Positions 34,566 to 43,415 are shown, numbered from the stretch's first letter. The stretch is 52,345 nt of DNA from Lederbergia sp. NSJ-179 (GCF_022867885.1 NZ_JALIFP010000028.1:1-52345), one strand, 5' to 3'. Program-made: numbers and translations. Notes: a model not told the origin generated them from the letters alone.

Positions 34566-35954
34566 TTGATAGATATAAAAGGAGAAACTTTGGTCACAGA
34601 GATTCGTCAATTAGATGCAAAGGGTTCGGGACAGGCCGTGGTTTGGCGAGAAAATGAACATGGGAATGCGAAGAAATTAAAGCTCACCATCCCTCGTACT
34701 CTTCCGGGGGAAAAGGTGCGTGTCACCGTGGACCAGCCCCATCGTAAGAGAAGGAAGGCAATTCCAGATGAAATCATCCACCCTCATTCGGAAAGGATCG
34801 AACCCGCTTGTCCACATTTTAATCGCTGTGGGGGCTGTGTTTGGCAGCATTGGCAATACACTGGACAATTAAAACAAAAAACGAATCATGTGAAACAAGC
34901 ATTGGAATCGCAAGGCTTCGATCCGAATCTTGTGAAAGACGCGATTGGGATGGAGGAGCCCTGGCATTACCGGAACAAAATGGAATTTACTTTTGCGCCA
35001 GATGGGGCATTGGGATTACATGAGCAAGGAAACTTCCGTAAAATCATTTCATTAGAAACTTGTTTAATTGCGGGGAAGGAAATGGTGGAGGCCGCAATGG
35101 AAGTGGCAGATTGGGTGAAGGACCACCAATTAAAAGGCTATGATAAAGATGCTCATGAAGGTTTGTTACGTCATTTGATGGTGCGTCAGTCCTATGCGAC
35201 GGGGGAAATGATGCTTGCACTTTTTGCAACAGAAGCTCCGTTTTTGCACTTAGAGCATGTGGTAAAAGATTTAATCGTCCGTATTGAGAAAAAATTCCCG
35301 CAAGTAAAAAGTCTTTTATGGATGGAAAATACGGATTGGGCCGATCGAACACAATCGGAAAAGACACATATTTTGTCAGGACGTGATTTCATTTATGATG
35401 AAATGGTCGGGTATCGTTACCGTTTATGGTTTGATACTTTCTTCCAAACCAATCCAACCCAAGCACAAAAATTAGTCGAGCTTGCTTTGGAGATGGGACA
35501 ACCGAAAAAGTCTGAAAAAATGATTGATCTGTTCTGTGGGGTGGGCACTTTTTCCTTGCCATTTGCAAGCAGAGTCGCGAAGCTTGCGGGGATTGAAATT
35601 GTTGAAACTTCAATCCAATCTGCCAAACGAAATGCAAAAGATAATGGTCTTTCCAACACCTATTTTTTAGCGAAGGATGCAAGAAAAGGCATTGATCATG
35701 TATTGGAGAGTTTCGGACCACCGGAATTATTGCTACTAGACCCGCCACGGTCAGGGGCTGGAGGAAAAGTGATGCGCAGAATCGGACGTTCCCAGCCGGA
35801 AAGAATTGTCTATGTATCTTGTAATCCAGATACATTCGCAACAGACCTTAAAGAGCTTGTCCCATTCGGCTACAAATTAGAGACAGTTCAGCCCGTAGAC
35901 CTTTTTCCGCAGACTTATCATGTAGAGGCGATAGCGTTGCTGCAAAGACAATAA
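34566..35954 (+). CDS. rlmCD: 23S rRNA (uracil-5-)-methyltransferase, RlmCD/TrmA family
   Basis: This enzyme of about 462 residues makes 5-methyluridine in 23S rRNA using S-adenosylmethionine. An N-terminal TRAM domain precedes four iron-sulfur cysteines (CPHFNRCGGCVWQHW, and a later one). The SAM-binding part shows MIDLFCGVGTFSLPFA and LLLDPPRSGAGG. The catalytic cysteine is in IVYVSCNPDTF. B. subtilis RlmCD (YefA) modifies U747 and U1939; the paralogue YfjO is another possibility. The start is TTG 34566, with AAGGAGGGAC upstream. It has no operon partner here. Confidence 0.87.
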   Translation: MIDIKGETLVTEIRQLDAKGSGQAVVWRENEHGNAKKLKLTIPRTLPGEKVRVTVDQPHRKRRKAIPDEIIHPHSERIEPACPHFNRCGGCVWQHWQYTGQLKQKTNHVKQALESQGFDPNLVKDAIGMEEPWHYRNKMEFTFAPDGALGLHEQGNFRKIISLETCLIAGKEMVEAAMEVADWVKDHQLKGYDKDAHEGLLRHLMVRQSYATGEMMLALFATEAPFLHLEHVVKDLIVRIEKKFPQVKSLLWMENTDWADRTQSEKTHILSGRDFIYDEMVGYRYRLWFDTFFQTNPTQAQKLVELALEMGQPKKSEKMIDLFCGVGTFSLPFASRVAKLAGIEIVETSIQSAKRNAKDNGLSNTYFLAKDARKGIDHVLESFGPPELLLLDPPRSGAGGKVMRRIGRSQPERIVYVSCNPDTFATDLKELVPFGYKLETVQPVDLFPQTYHVEAIALLQRQ

Positions 35955-36155
35955 AGCAGGAAATGCTTAATTTTAGGCACTTTTTCAAACATGTGGTCTT
36001 TACTGGAGAGGGTGATAAACTACGAAATAAAGAGATTAGAAACTAAATATTGGAAAAAATAGTATCTGCTTGCTTATTAATAAAGGTGTTTCTGTAAAAG
36101 GAAGCGTCTTTTTTTGTACCCAAATTTAAAGAGAAAACAAAAAAAGGAATTGAGT
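35955..36155. other. Intergenic region before the adhesin pseudogene
   Basis: No gene is seen. AAAGGAAGCG followed by seven T near 36098-36116 is terminator-like but its stem is weak. AAAAAGGAA just before 36156 is a ribosome binding site for the pseudogene start. Confidence 0.35.
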
Positions 36156-36830
36156 GTGAAAACAAAATCAAAAATATCTCAAAGAGTATTGAGTTTGATT
36201 ATGAACATGGTGATCTTGTTCGGTGCATTATTTACGAATGTTTTACCTGTCCATGCAAGCTCACTGCACTTAGATGAAGCTACTGAATACTATTATACTT
36301 GTGTTAGCCCAAACGTTGGACCTTGTGTGACACATAACATATATCCCTCATTCCCGAAATTTGTAACGAGGATTTGTAGTAAAAGCCTTTATTCACAACG
36401 TTTATAGTATTTTTTCTTTAAAATAGCTCATTATATATTCCTGATTATACAACGAGTGAAAGTCCTTTGTTTTCAAGGTTTGAAGATCCTCGTTATACAA
36501 TTCGGGAATCTAGGATATATGTCTTAAAGATGGACGGCAAAAAAGTATTCTGTGTTCAATTGGGAATTCCAGCCAACAGCTATGAGGATTATGTACCGGA
36601 ACCCTTTATCCCATGTAAAAAAGGATAAGTTATCACAAATAGCTTATTACTGCTATACAATGGCTGACCAAACTCATTATGATTATGTGGTTACGCAGGT
36701 CATTATACAGGAATAACTGGGTGGTCAGTATTAACCTTCAAAGTTCCTGATTATAACTAACGTAAAGCTGAAATTATGACAATTATTAAATAACAAAAGC
36801 CTGTAGAAAAAGCACAGGATAGAAATAATT
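36156..36830 (+). pseudogene. Decayed thioester-domain (TQXA) surface protein
   Basis: The GTG at 36156 opens a typical signal peptide (VLSLIMNMVILFGALFTNVL, then PVHA). After a break, 36441-36628 encodes a segment with KKVFCVQLG, the thioester cysteine motif. A frameshift follows, and 36617-36709 encodes KLSQIAYYCYTMADQ and VVTQVIIQE, where VTQ carries the thioester glutamine. Stops interrupt it again before a KAEIMTII remnant. The C-terminal repeats and LPXTG anchor are missing. In intact form such proteins are wall-anchored adhesins with an internal Cys-Gln thioester that bonds to host or other surfaces. Confidence 0.75.
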
Positions 36831-36843
36831 GATCCTGATTTCT

Positions 36844-36872
36844 TTGATATATATATTTGTGACAAGTATAAT
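36844..36872 (+). promoter_or_regulatory. Promoter of the HEPN cassette
   Basis: TTGATA at 36844-36849 and TATAAT at 36867-36872 are separated by exactly 17 bases, a near-consensus sigma-A promoter. The first gene starts 27 bases downstream, with GGAGG between. Confidence 0.78.
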
Positions 36873-36899
36873 TAAATAAAAGGCTGGAGGTGGGAATAA

Positions 36900-38498
36900 A
36901 TGCAAGCGAGTGACTATATTAATTGGTGGGAAGCGAATAAAGAAACAGGATTGGAAGATGTAAAGACAACTTTTATAACCCTCTTTTCTAAATCAGAATT
37001 TTTACCATCAATCTATAACCCAATTTTATATAAGTATCTTAAAAATCCCCAAATGAAACATTGGGACGAAGAGATATTTTCTTTTTCTAAGGATAAAATT
37101 CGAGAAATTGAGGATAAAGTAGGAAAGGAAGTCATGTATTCGACCCTACTATCAAATTTCCACCTCTTAGTTTATGCTTATCAAAGCATATTAGATTTAG
37201 AAGATAGAATTATGATGATGAATAGATTTAAAGGTAATGAAGAACTTAAAGCAAAGATTTTCAGCATTAATATCTATAATGATCTACTGAATACAGCGTT
37301 CAGTAACACTTTGAAACTATTTATTGAATTTCAAAGTGTAACCGAGGAGAGTAATCTATTTCAAAAAAATTTAACCCCACAAATTGAATGTTTAGCCAGT
37401 CCAAAAAGAGGATACCAGAAAATTACGGATTTAGCAGATTCAAATATCCGTAATGCAATATCTCATGGTGGTGTAAAAGCAAGTGGCACAAATATGGTGT
37501 TTTCTTATAGAAAGGGAGCACAACACTTACAACAAGAATCAACGGTATATGACTTCAAAGACTCTATGTTGCAACTATACGATGGAGTAACTGCGATTAT
37601 ACTAGCATGGCTTGGCTACTTATGTGAGGAAAATATTTCTTATAATGAAGTATATGGAAATGATTCTGTCCATGAAGATACTTCACTGTTTTTTGAAAGG
37701 CTATCTATTTCAACGTTACTAACGACCTGTGATAAAATATTTCAACTAGAAGTTAACAATCAGGAAGAAAAGAGAGAACATGTAAATGTTGAATTCACAG
37801 GCATAGATTTAGATATTGATTCAAGAGTTTTTCTTGGTTTGTGTACTGCAGAAAGGATATTTCATTTAAGAAAGTTATCTACAAAAGATACTATAATGGT
37901 TTCTTTTCATTCTTCTAAAGTTGCGAACTCCTTTTTCACAATCGATTGTTCTATAGTTAGTGACTTAACAAATGGCATAATCGATATGGGAAAAGCATGG
38001 CAATATGTAGTAGACAGCCAAAATTTATTGATGTTTCCAATCAATGATGAAGATAGAAATGAATTTGAGGATTCTTTTCGTTATTACCCAGATATAGAAA
38101 CCGAAGACTATCGTTTAACAGAAATTGAAGATATTAGTTTAGAAGATAAGAAAAGGTTTAAAGCTGTTGCATATCTTAAAAGAGCAACAAGACCTCGTCA
38201 TGTACGAGAAGCAGTTGAGGAAATAATAATCCGGATAAAGGCTTTAGAAAATCATGGATTTTCATCTCACAAAGTAAAAAATGGAAAAATGGAAGCAGAT
38301 ATAATTTACTTAGTTCTATACAAGAAAGAAGTTCGTAGAGGAAAAGACAGAGCCTTATTTCCAAACAATGATAATTTTGTCGCTCAAATTCAATATGACA
38401 TTGATATGAAATTTCCAATTCGCAATGGATTCGTAGACTCTCATCTTAAACGCAGACGTGAACAAACGATAGAATATAATTGGAATCCTAATTTTTAG
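36900..38498 (+). CDS. HEPN-motif protein of unknown function
   Basis: This 532-residue protein is not recognised as a whole. At residues 184-189 it has RNAISH in the context SNIRNAISHGGV, the R-x4-H motif with Asn after Arg that is typical of HEPN ribonucleases. The flanking region is helical (HLLVYAYQSILDLEDRIMMM and LLNTAFSNTLKLFIEF), as expected for a HEPN bundle. The C-terminal half is charged, has mixed alpha/beta character and ends in a basic tail. There is no signal peptide. It has a strong promoter and ribosome binding site, and the zinc-ribbon gene starts 11 bases downstream. HEPN proteins are common in phage-defence and toxin systems, and that role is inferred here from motif and setting. 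Confidence 0.75.
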   Translation: MQASDYINWWEANKETGLEDVKTTFITLFSKSEFLPSIYNPILYKYLKNPQMKHWDEEIFSFSKDKIREIEDKVGKEVMYSTLLSNFHLLVYAYQSILDLEDRIMMMNRFKGNEELKAKIFSINIYNDLLNTAFSNTLKLFIEFQSVTEESNLFQKNLTPQIECLASPKRGYQKITDLADSNIRNAISHGGVKASGTNMVFSYRKGAQHLQQESTVYDFKDSMLQLYDGVTAIILAWLGYLCEENISYNEVYGNDSVHEDTSLFFERLSISTLLTTCDKIFQLEVNNQEEKREHVNVEFTGIDLDIDSRVFLGLCTAERIFHLRKLSTKDTIMVSFHSSKVANSFFTIDCSIVSDLTNGIIDMGKAWQYVVDSQNLLMFPINDEDRNEFEDSFRYYPDIETEDYRLTEIEDISLEDKKRFKAVAYLKRATRPRHVREAVEEIIIRIKALENHGFSSHKVKNGKMEADIIYLVLYKKEVRRGKDRALFPNNDNFVAQIQYDIDMKFPIRNGFVDSHLKRRREQTIEYNWNPNF

Positions 38499-38509
38499 GA
38501 GGTGGTAAT

Positions 38510-39262
38510 ATGGCAATGTATGTCTACAAAGATAAAGGAAGAACAAAAGAACTCTACGCTAAAGATGCTTTAAACGAGGATAAGAACAAACGTTATTACT
38601 GTCCTAATCCTAATTGTGACGCACATATGTATGTATGTGGTGTAGATGGTGTGTCTTCTGCCTATTTTAGTGCTACACGAAAAGCATATCCTCATCGTAA
38701 GGGATGTGATTTTGAAGCTTCAAATAATTTCAACTCGCGTAAGTTTGATGAAAATGCTTTTGATTTTGAGAACGTTCTTGAAGCAATGCGAATACCTAGC
38801 AAGTCTGTATTAAAAAAGAAATCTTCGAATCCGCATAAAACTGGAGAATCAGAGTCGAATCCATTAAAAACTACTAGACAAATATATGATATGTGTAAAT
38901 CATATCCGTGTTCACATAGTTATAATAATCTAGTCATTGGTCAAATGCTATTAGATGACCGAAGCGAGTACATGTATCCAAAAGGAGTTTTTGGTAATAG
39001 AGTTATTGAATCCAAAGTAAAGAGCGGTGCTTTTTATGATTCTACGAAAATGGAACTCCGTCTTGTTGCTCCAAGTTCACAAAAATATGAGTTTATATTG
39101 CAGTTTGTAGATATGGCACTGTTTGATACTATTAAAAATAGCCTATATAACAATCGAGATAAATTAATCGTTGTATCTGGACTCTGGGGGCCATCTGGAA
39201 CATTTAATGTGTTCTGTACGGAAATTGTGAGTAAAAAACAAATAGTAGTAATAACTAAATAA
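38510..39262 (+). CDS. Zinc-ribbon protein, partner of the HEPN protein
   Basis: This 250-residue protein is not a family I can name. The N-terminus has CPNPNC, then a downstream HRKGCDFE, with AYFSATRKAYPH between. This C-x4-C...H-x3-C layout resembles the zinc site at the start of CoiA-like proteins. A low-complexity polar linker follows (KKKSSNPHKTGESESN). The C-terminal 110 residues read as beta-strands (KLIVVSGLWGPSGTFNVFCT), compatible with an OB fold that binds nucleic acid. GGAGGTGG lies upstream of the ATG and a strong terminator follows. Its tight spacing behind the HEPN gene suggests it is a partner, antitoxin or sensor. Confidence 0.65.
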   Translation: MAMYVYKDKGRTKELYAKDALNEDKNKRYYCPNPNCDAHMYVCGVDGVSSAYFSATRKAYPHRKGCDFEASNNFNSRKFDENAFDFENVLEAMRIPSKSVLKKKSSNPHKTGESESNPLKTTRQIYDMCKSYPCSHSYNNLVIGQMLLDDRSEYMYPKGVFGNRVIESKVKSGAFYDSTKMELRLVAPSSQKYEFILQFVDMALFDTIKNSLYNNRDKLIVVSGLWGPSGTFNVFCTEIVSKKQIVVITK

Positions 39263-39271
39263 TGTTTTGAC

Positions 39272-39308
39272 AAGCAGTTAGTCTATAAAGATTGACTGCT
39301 TTTTTTTA
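39272..39308 (+). terminator. Terminator closing the HEPN cassette
   Basis: AAGCAGTTAGTC and GATTGACTGCTT pair with one mismatch around TATAAA and are followed by eight T. Confidence 0.86.
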
Positions 39309-39735
39309 TCCTAGAAAGGAGGAAATGAAATCTTTAAATACAAAGGAGAACGAATCCGAGCCAGTGACAAGTGTCTAGTCTACCATTCTTGTCTTAACAG
39401 GCTTTGGTTTCATTTTCCTACTTGTGATGATACAATTTTACATACATTAATCATGCAAGTGGATTGGCAGACTGTCACGGTGGATTCTTATCCAACAACT
39501 TCATAGACAGTACTTCTGTGTGATTGTTGGAGGAGTTGAAGAAGATGGTATGATTGATCCATACAAACTAGTTTTTATTTATAAAACAGGTTTAAAGAAT
39601 GAGTAAGATGGCAATAAGTTTAAACCTAAACGAAAGAATGCGAAGCAGTCTGACAATTCTTTGGTATCGTCTCCAGATTTGTGTTCACAAGCGAGTGACA
39701 AGGTAAATCCTTTGGTATCCACATACTTATGACGG
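39309..39735 (+). pseudogene. Decayed coding remnants after the HEPN cassette
   Basis: At 39329-39505 a frame reads IFKYKGERIRASDKCLVYHS and LHTLIMQVDW with no start. It lies after AAAGGAGGAA and ends in a stop. At 39519-39603 a second frame reads GVEEDGMIDPYKLVFIYKTG to a stop, then continues in the same frame with KFKPKRKNAKQSDNSL to about 39731. These look like pieces of one or two small genes broken by frameshifts. I do not recognise the family. Confidence 0.45.
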
Positions 39736-40102
39736 CACATGTAGAGTGCTGTTCACTACTCGTTAGGAAATAAGGACGCAACAGTGAGTAAGAGCCTTTC
39801 TATATGGAGAGGCTCTAGAGTTTATGAACAATGTAGTAATAAAGATATGCTTTGATCTTTTAAATTTTTACGGCTTGATGCAAGTTTATTAAAGAGTTAG
39901 ACCACGCTATAATAGGTATAAACGATCTAGAGTTAAGTACACAAGAGAAAAAATATATTCGGTACCGAAGTTCAACAATTAGAGATAAGCATCTAGTTCC
40001 TTAAAAGTTTTGCTTTAACCATACTTCCACGTCCCTTTTCAAAACGAAGTGATAAAAAATTCTAAGTATAAATATAACTAAAAAGAAAGGGGAGACACAT
40101 GT
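39736..40102. other. Intergenic region before the sigma/anti-sigma fusion
   Basis: No gene is seen. AGGCTCTAGAGTTTATG near 39810 and a short frame after 39825 are not convincing. GGGGAG lies upstream of ATG 40103. I could not place an ECF-type -35/-10 pair with confidence. Confidence 0.35.
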
Positions 40103-42163
40103 ATGATCCCAGCAAAAATAGATCCCATGTCAATCACTGCGATAAAAGAAAAAGGCGTGGAATCTATCGTTGATTGGTTCGAGCAGCATAAACGAACGTT
40201 CTATACACTTGGTTGGTGCTATCTTAGGGACCCACGGCAAATGGAAGAGCTTTTTTACCGGTCCATTATAAAAGTGCACAAGGAATTGCCTCGGTTTAAT
40301 AGGGAAACATCATTCGAAATGTGGATAACATCTATTTTTTTACATACATGCCGGGAACTTTCTGATGATAGTAGTTTGCAAGTTTCTGAGGAGGGAGAAT
40401 CGAGTCAGGATTTATTTAAAGCACTCGATCAGTTGAAAGCGGATGAGAAAGAAGCGGTGGTCCTTAGATATGTAAAAGGAATCCCGCAGGAGGAAGCGGC
40501 ACATCTTCTCCAAGATTCTGTGGAAAAGTTTAAAGAGCTTTTGTTTTCCGGAATACAGTCACTTCGAAAAGAAATGGGGTATGGGTCAACCTTTAATGGC
40601 TGTGAGGAGTATCATAAGGATTACATTGATTACTTGGGAAGAAACCTGGATCGGCCGAAAAAGATTGATTTCGAGGTGCATCTTTATCATTGCCAAAACT
40701 GTCAAGAGGATTTGGGGACCTTTCAAGATGTCATGGTAAGTCTTACTAGAAAAATTGAGGATTTCCATGTGCCAGCTGGTTTTATGGAGAATGTCAAAGA
40801 CAGGCTGGCAGCAAAGGAGAAGCACAGACAAAAGAAGAACAAGAAGCGTAAAAGAATGGGGTTTGTTTTTGCAAGCGTTTGTGCGTTATTGATAGGCATA
40901 GAAGTTTTTACAGGGTCATTTACTAACCTATACTATACATGGACAGAAGAAGACCAGCAATTGCGCACCTTTCTACAACATGGACTGGGTAAAAGGCTGA
41001 ACCTGGAAGCGGAAAGCAATGGGGTGAAAATTAAGATTAAAAGTGCGATTGCTGATGATGTTCAAACGCTTGTTTTTTATGAAATAGAAGATACAGAAGG
41101 AAATAATCAATACATGATGAATTATGATGATGGCGTTTTTGTGGAGAATGAACATGAAATCATGAATTATGAAGCATATCTCAGGTACTACCCCTCTGAC
41201 CTCAAATCGGACCTAAATAATAAAGAAAAGAACGTGTATCAAGGAAAGATTGGTTTACTGCCACTAACAAAGGATAAAGGGACAATTAAACTTAAAATCA
41301 CAACGCTTCAGAAATTGATTCGTGATTCCTCTGACCAGAATAATGATACGGCTTACGAGAACGCGGAATCTGAAACAGGAGAGTGGAACTTCGAGATTCC
41401 TGTAACAAAACAACCCTCTACTGAATATGCATTGGATCAAGAAACAGAAGTCGAGGGGATCCCGGTTCGATTTGATAAACTAACGATTGCTCCAACAGCG
41501 ACGATTCTGGATTCTGCTATTCATAACGAACTGCCAGAGAAACGGATAGAATTTCTTAATCTTGATCATTTAAACATAAATAATAAAAGAGTGGAAGCGG
41601 ATCTATATGGCAGCTATTTTTCAGATCAAAACGATAAATGGTCTACTTTTCAAACATACTTTGACCCATTTTTTGGAGAAAGGCCAAAAAAGGTTAACGT
41701 TCAATTCCAATCTGTTGATTTAACCGTTGAAGACCAAAAAACGATCGAGCTGGATGACACTAAAGAATATCCTCAGACCTTTGAATATGCAGGCAGTACA
41801 ATCTCAATCGACAAGGTTGAAGTTGGAGACCCTACCAAAGTCGTCATAAGCAATCATGAAATTGAGAACCGAGAATACGAGTGGATTTACTTCAATGTTG
41901 TGGATGAGGATGCAAAAGAAATTAGTTCAATGGAGGTGAATTCTGAAGGTGTAGTAGTTGATAAAAACGGCATTAAATACGATATGAGTATAAACCCTTT
42001 CACATATGAAGAAATCGAGCAGCCTCGTTACTTCTTTACAGTTCAAAACATAACGTTATACAGTGACAATGCTGAAAAGAAGGTAATTCCTAAAAGGCTC
42101 GAGATTTATGAATATAGTACAACAAAATACTTGGATGATGTCGTGAAGATTTCATTGGAATAA
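40103..42163 (+). CDS. Sigma-70-like/anti-sigma fusion with extracytoplasmic DUF4179-type domain
   Basis: This 686-residue protein combines parts that are usually two genes. Residues about 20-95 resemble ECF sigma region 2 (FYTLGWCYLRDPRQMEELFY) and 110-155 resemble region 4 (DEKEAVVLRYVKGIPQEEAA), though the recognition helix is atypical. H193-x3-C197-x2-C200 (HLYHCQNC) is the zinc site of anti-sigma domains. A basic stretch and one TM helix follow at about 250-272. The outer 410 residues are beta-rich, like DUF4179 and DUF5643 domains of Bacillus anti-sigma proteins. The region 4 may no longer bind DNA. It stands alone with its own ribosome binding site. Confidence 0.75.
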   Translation: MIPAKIDPMSITAIKEKGVESIVDWFEQHKRTFYTLGWCYLRDPRQMEELFYRSIIKVHKELPRFNRETSFEMWITSIFLHTCRELSDDSSLQVSEEGESSQDLFKALDQLKADEKEAVVLRYVKGIPQEEAAHLLQDSVEKFKELLFSGIQSLRKEMGYGSTFNGCEEYHKDYIDYLGRNLDRPKKIDFEVHLYHCQNCQEDLGTFQDVMVSLTRKIEDFHVPAGFMENVKDRLAAKEKHRQKKNKKRKRMGFVFASVCALLIGIEVFTGSFTNLYYTWTEEDQQLRTFLQHGLGKRLNLEAESNGVKIKIKSAIADDVQTLVFYEIEDTEGNNQYMMNYDDGVFVENEHEIMNYEAYLRYYPSDLKSDLNNKEKNVYQGKIGLLPLTKDKGTIKLKITTLQKLIRDSSDQNNDTAYENAESETGEWNFEIPVTKQPSTEYALDQETEVEGIPVRFDKLTIAPTATILDSAIHNELPEKRIEFLNLDHLNINNKRVEADLYGSYFSDQNDKWSTFQTYFDPFFGERPKKVNVQFQSVDLTVEDQKTIELDDTKEYPQTFEYAGSTISIDKVEVGDPTKVVISNHEIENREYEWIYFNVVDEDAKEISSMEVNSEGVVVDKNGIKYDMSINPFTYEEIEQPRYFFTVQNITLYSDNAEKKVIPKRLEIYEYSTTKYLDDVVKISLE

Positions 42164-42591
42164 CATTTCCTGTATTTCTTCTAATCTTGGGAAAAAAGTA
42201 CTTTCAGCTTGAGCCGGGCCAATCAAGATGAACTGTTCAAAAGCACATCTGTCGAGAAACAGTTAAGGAACAATTACAGTCTCTAAAAAAACGGAGGTGC
42301 CCATTCTTTTCAATGGTGAGGGAACCTTTCAATAAAAAAAGATTTGCACCACTTTTTAAAGATAGATTTATACTAAACTGCAATGCTATCGAAAATCAGC
42401 TGATCAATATAAACAAGGGATCTATCTCACCTCCCCACTGGAAAAGACAATAGATTGAAGGTTCCAATTTTTTATGCTATTTCTTGATCTGATTTATCTA
42501 TCCATATATTAAAAAACTCATGAACCCCTCCTTATATCCTTTGACATCATTCTTTTCAATTGCTATTCTCATGTAAAGGAGGCTGATTCAC
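42164..42591. other. Intergenic region with a possible Fic-like remnant
   Basis: No intact gene is seen. A plus-strand frame at about 42306-42452 reads APLFKDRFILNCNAIENQLI before a stop. This vaguely resembles the N-terminal N-A-I-E-G-N segment of Fic proteins, but the FIC core motif is absent. AAAGGAGG before 42592 is the ribosome binding site for the peroxidase. Confidence 0.3.
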
Positions 42592-43071
42592 ATGAGTGTT
42601 TATGATTTTTCTGCAAAGACGATGGACGGCGAGGAAAAGTCACTGGCGGATTATAAAGGAAAAGTACTTTTAATTGTGAATACGGCAAGTAAATGTGGAT
42701 TCACGCCACAGTTCGAAGGATTGCAAAAACTATATGAGACGTATAAAGATCAGGGGTTTGAAATACTTGGATTCCCATGTAATCAATTTAGCAACCAAGA
42801 CCCAGGTACAAATGCGGAGATTGCCAATTTTTGTCAGAAAAATTATGGGGTTTCCTTTCAAATGTTCAGTAAGATTGATGTGAAGGGAGAACATGCCCAT
42901 CCGCTCTTTGTTTATTTAACCCAGGAAGCAAAGGGAATGATCACGAAACAAATTAAGTGGAACTTTACGAAGTTTTTAATCGATAAAAATGGCGAAGTAT
43001 TGGACAGATTCGCTCCGCAAACAAAGCCCGAAAGCCTTGACAAGGAAATTGAAAAAGCTCTTCATACCTAG
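42592..43071 (+). CDS. bsaA: Glutathione peroxidase-family thiol peroxidase
   Basis: This 159-residue cytosolic peroxidase belongs to the family of B. subtilis BsaA. The catalytic cysteine is C35 in [10 protein letters not shown], where animal enzymes have selenocysteine. Q65 (in FPCNQF), W123 and N124 (in KWNFTKF) complete the tetrad. C81 in [10 protein letters not shown] is placed as the resolving cysteine of thioredoxin-dependent members, so thioredoxin or bacillithiol-linked reduction is more likely than glutathione. AAAGGAGG precedes the ATG. It is followed by its own terminator. Confidence 0.93.
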   Translation: MSVYDFSAKTMDGEEKSLADYKGKVLLIVNTASKCGFTPQFEGLQKLYETYKDQGFEILGFPCNQFSNQDPGTNAEIANFCQKNYGVSFQMFSKIDVKGEHAHPLFVYLTQEAKGMITKQIKWNFTKFLIDKNGEVLDRFAPQTKPESLDKEIEKALHT

Positions 43072-43080
43072 TGAAAATGC

Positions 43081-43116
43081 AACAAGCCATCTATTTTTAT
43101 ATGGCTTGTTTTATTT
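43081..43116 (+). terminator. Terminator after the peroxidase gene
   Basis: AACAAGCCAT and ATGGCTTGTT form a perfect 10-base stem with an AT-rich loop, followed by TTATTTT. Confidence 0.82.
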
Positions 43117-43127
43117 TAGTCACTTTT

Positions 43128-43337
43128 CATAGGAATTGCTGAACTCTTCATGGGAATTGTTGAACTTTTCATAGAAATTGCTGAACTTCGGGAGTGAATT
43201 GCTGAACTTTTCACAGGAATTGCTGAACTTCGGGAGTGAATTGCTGAACTTTCCATGGGAATTGCTGAACTTCGGGAAGGGAATGCTGAACTATTCATAG
43301 GAATTGCTGAACTTCAGGATAGAATCGCGTTCCTTTT
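43128..43337. repeat. 21-base tandem repeat, about 9.5 copies
   Basis: The unit is close to CATAGGAATTGCTGAACTTTT. Copies begin at 43128 and every 21 bases after, and the core AATTGCTGAACTT is most conserved. Two unit types alternate in places: one starts CATAGG, the other starts GGAGTG. Because 21 is a multiple of 3, a minus-strand frame stays open (7-residue repeats such as SSAIPMK), but it has no ribosome binding site and low complexity, so it is probably not a gene. Confidence 0.85.
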
Positions 43338-43415
43338 CCATAGGTATTGTTCACCATCCATAGAAATAGACAACATGGAGTATAAGTGCCTCCCCATTCA
43401 TTCATTCCCAGGTTA

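Noticed and set aside
35389-35841. 150-residue minus-strand ORF
   Set aside because: Antisense to the catalytic domain of the RlmCD-type gene and without a ribosome binding site.
36156-36407. Intact small secreted protein
   Set aside because: The signal peptide is good, but the frames that follow carry the thioester motifs of the same domain, so this is the start of a broken larger gene.
43116-43298. 60-residue minus-strand ORF of SSAIPMK-type repeats
   Set aside because: It is the translation of the 21-base minisatellite, has no ribosome binding site and low complexity. The open frame follows from the period being a multiple of three.
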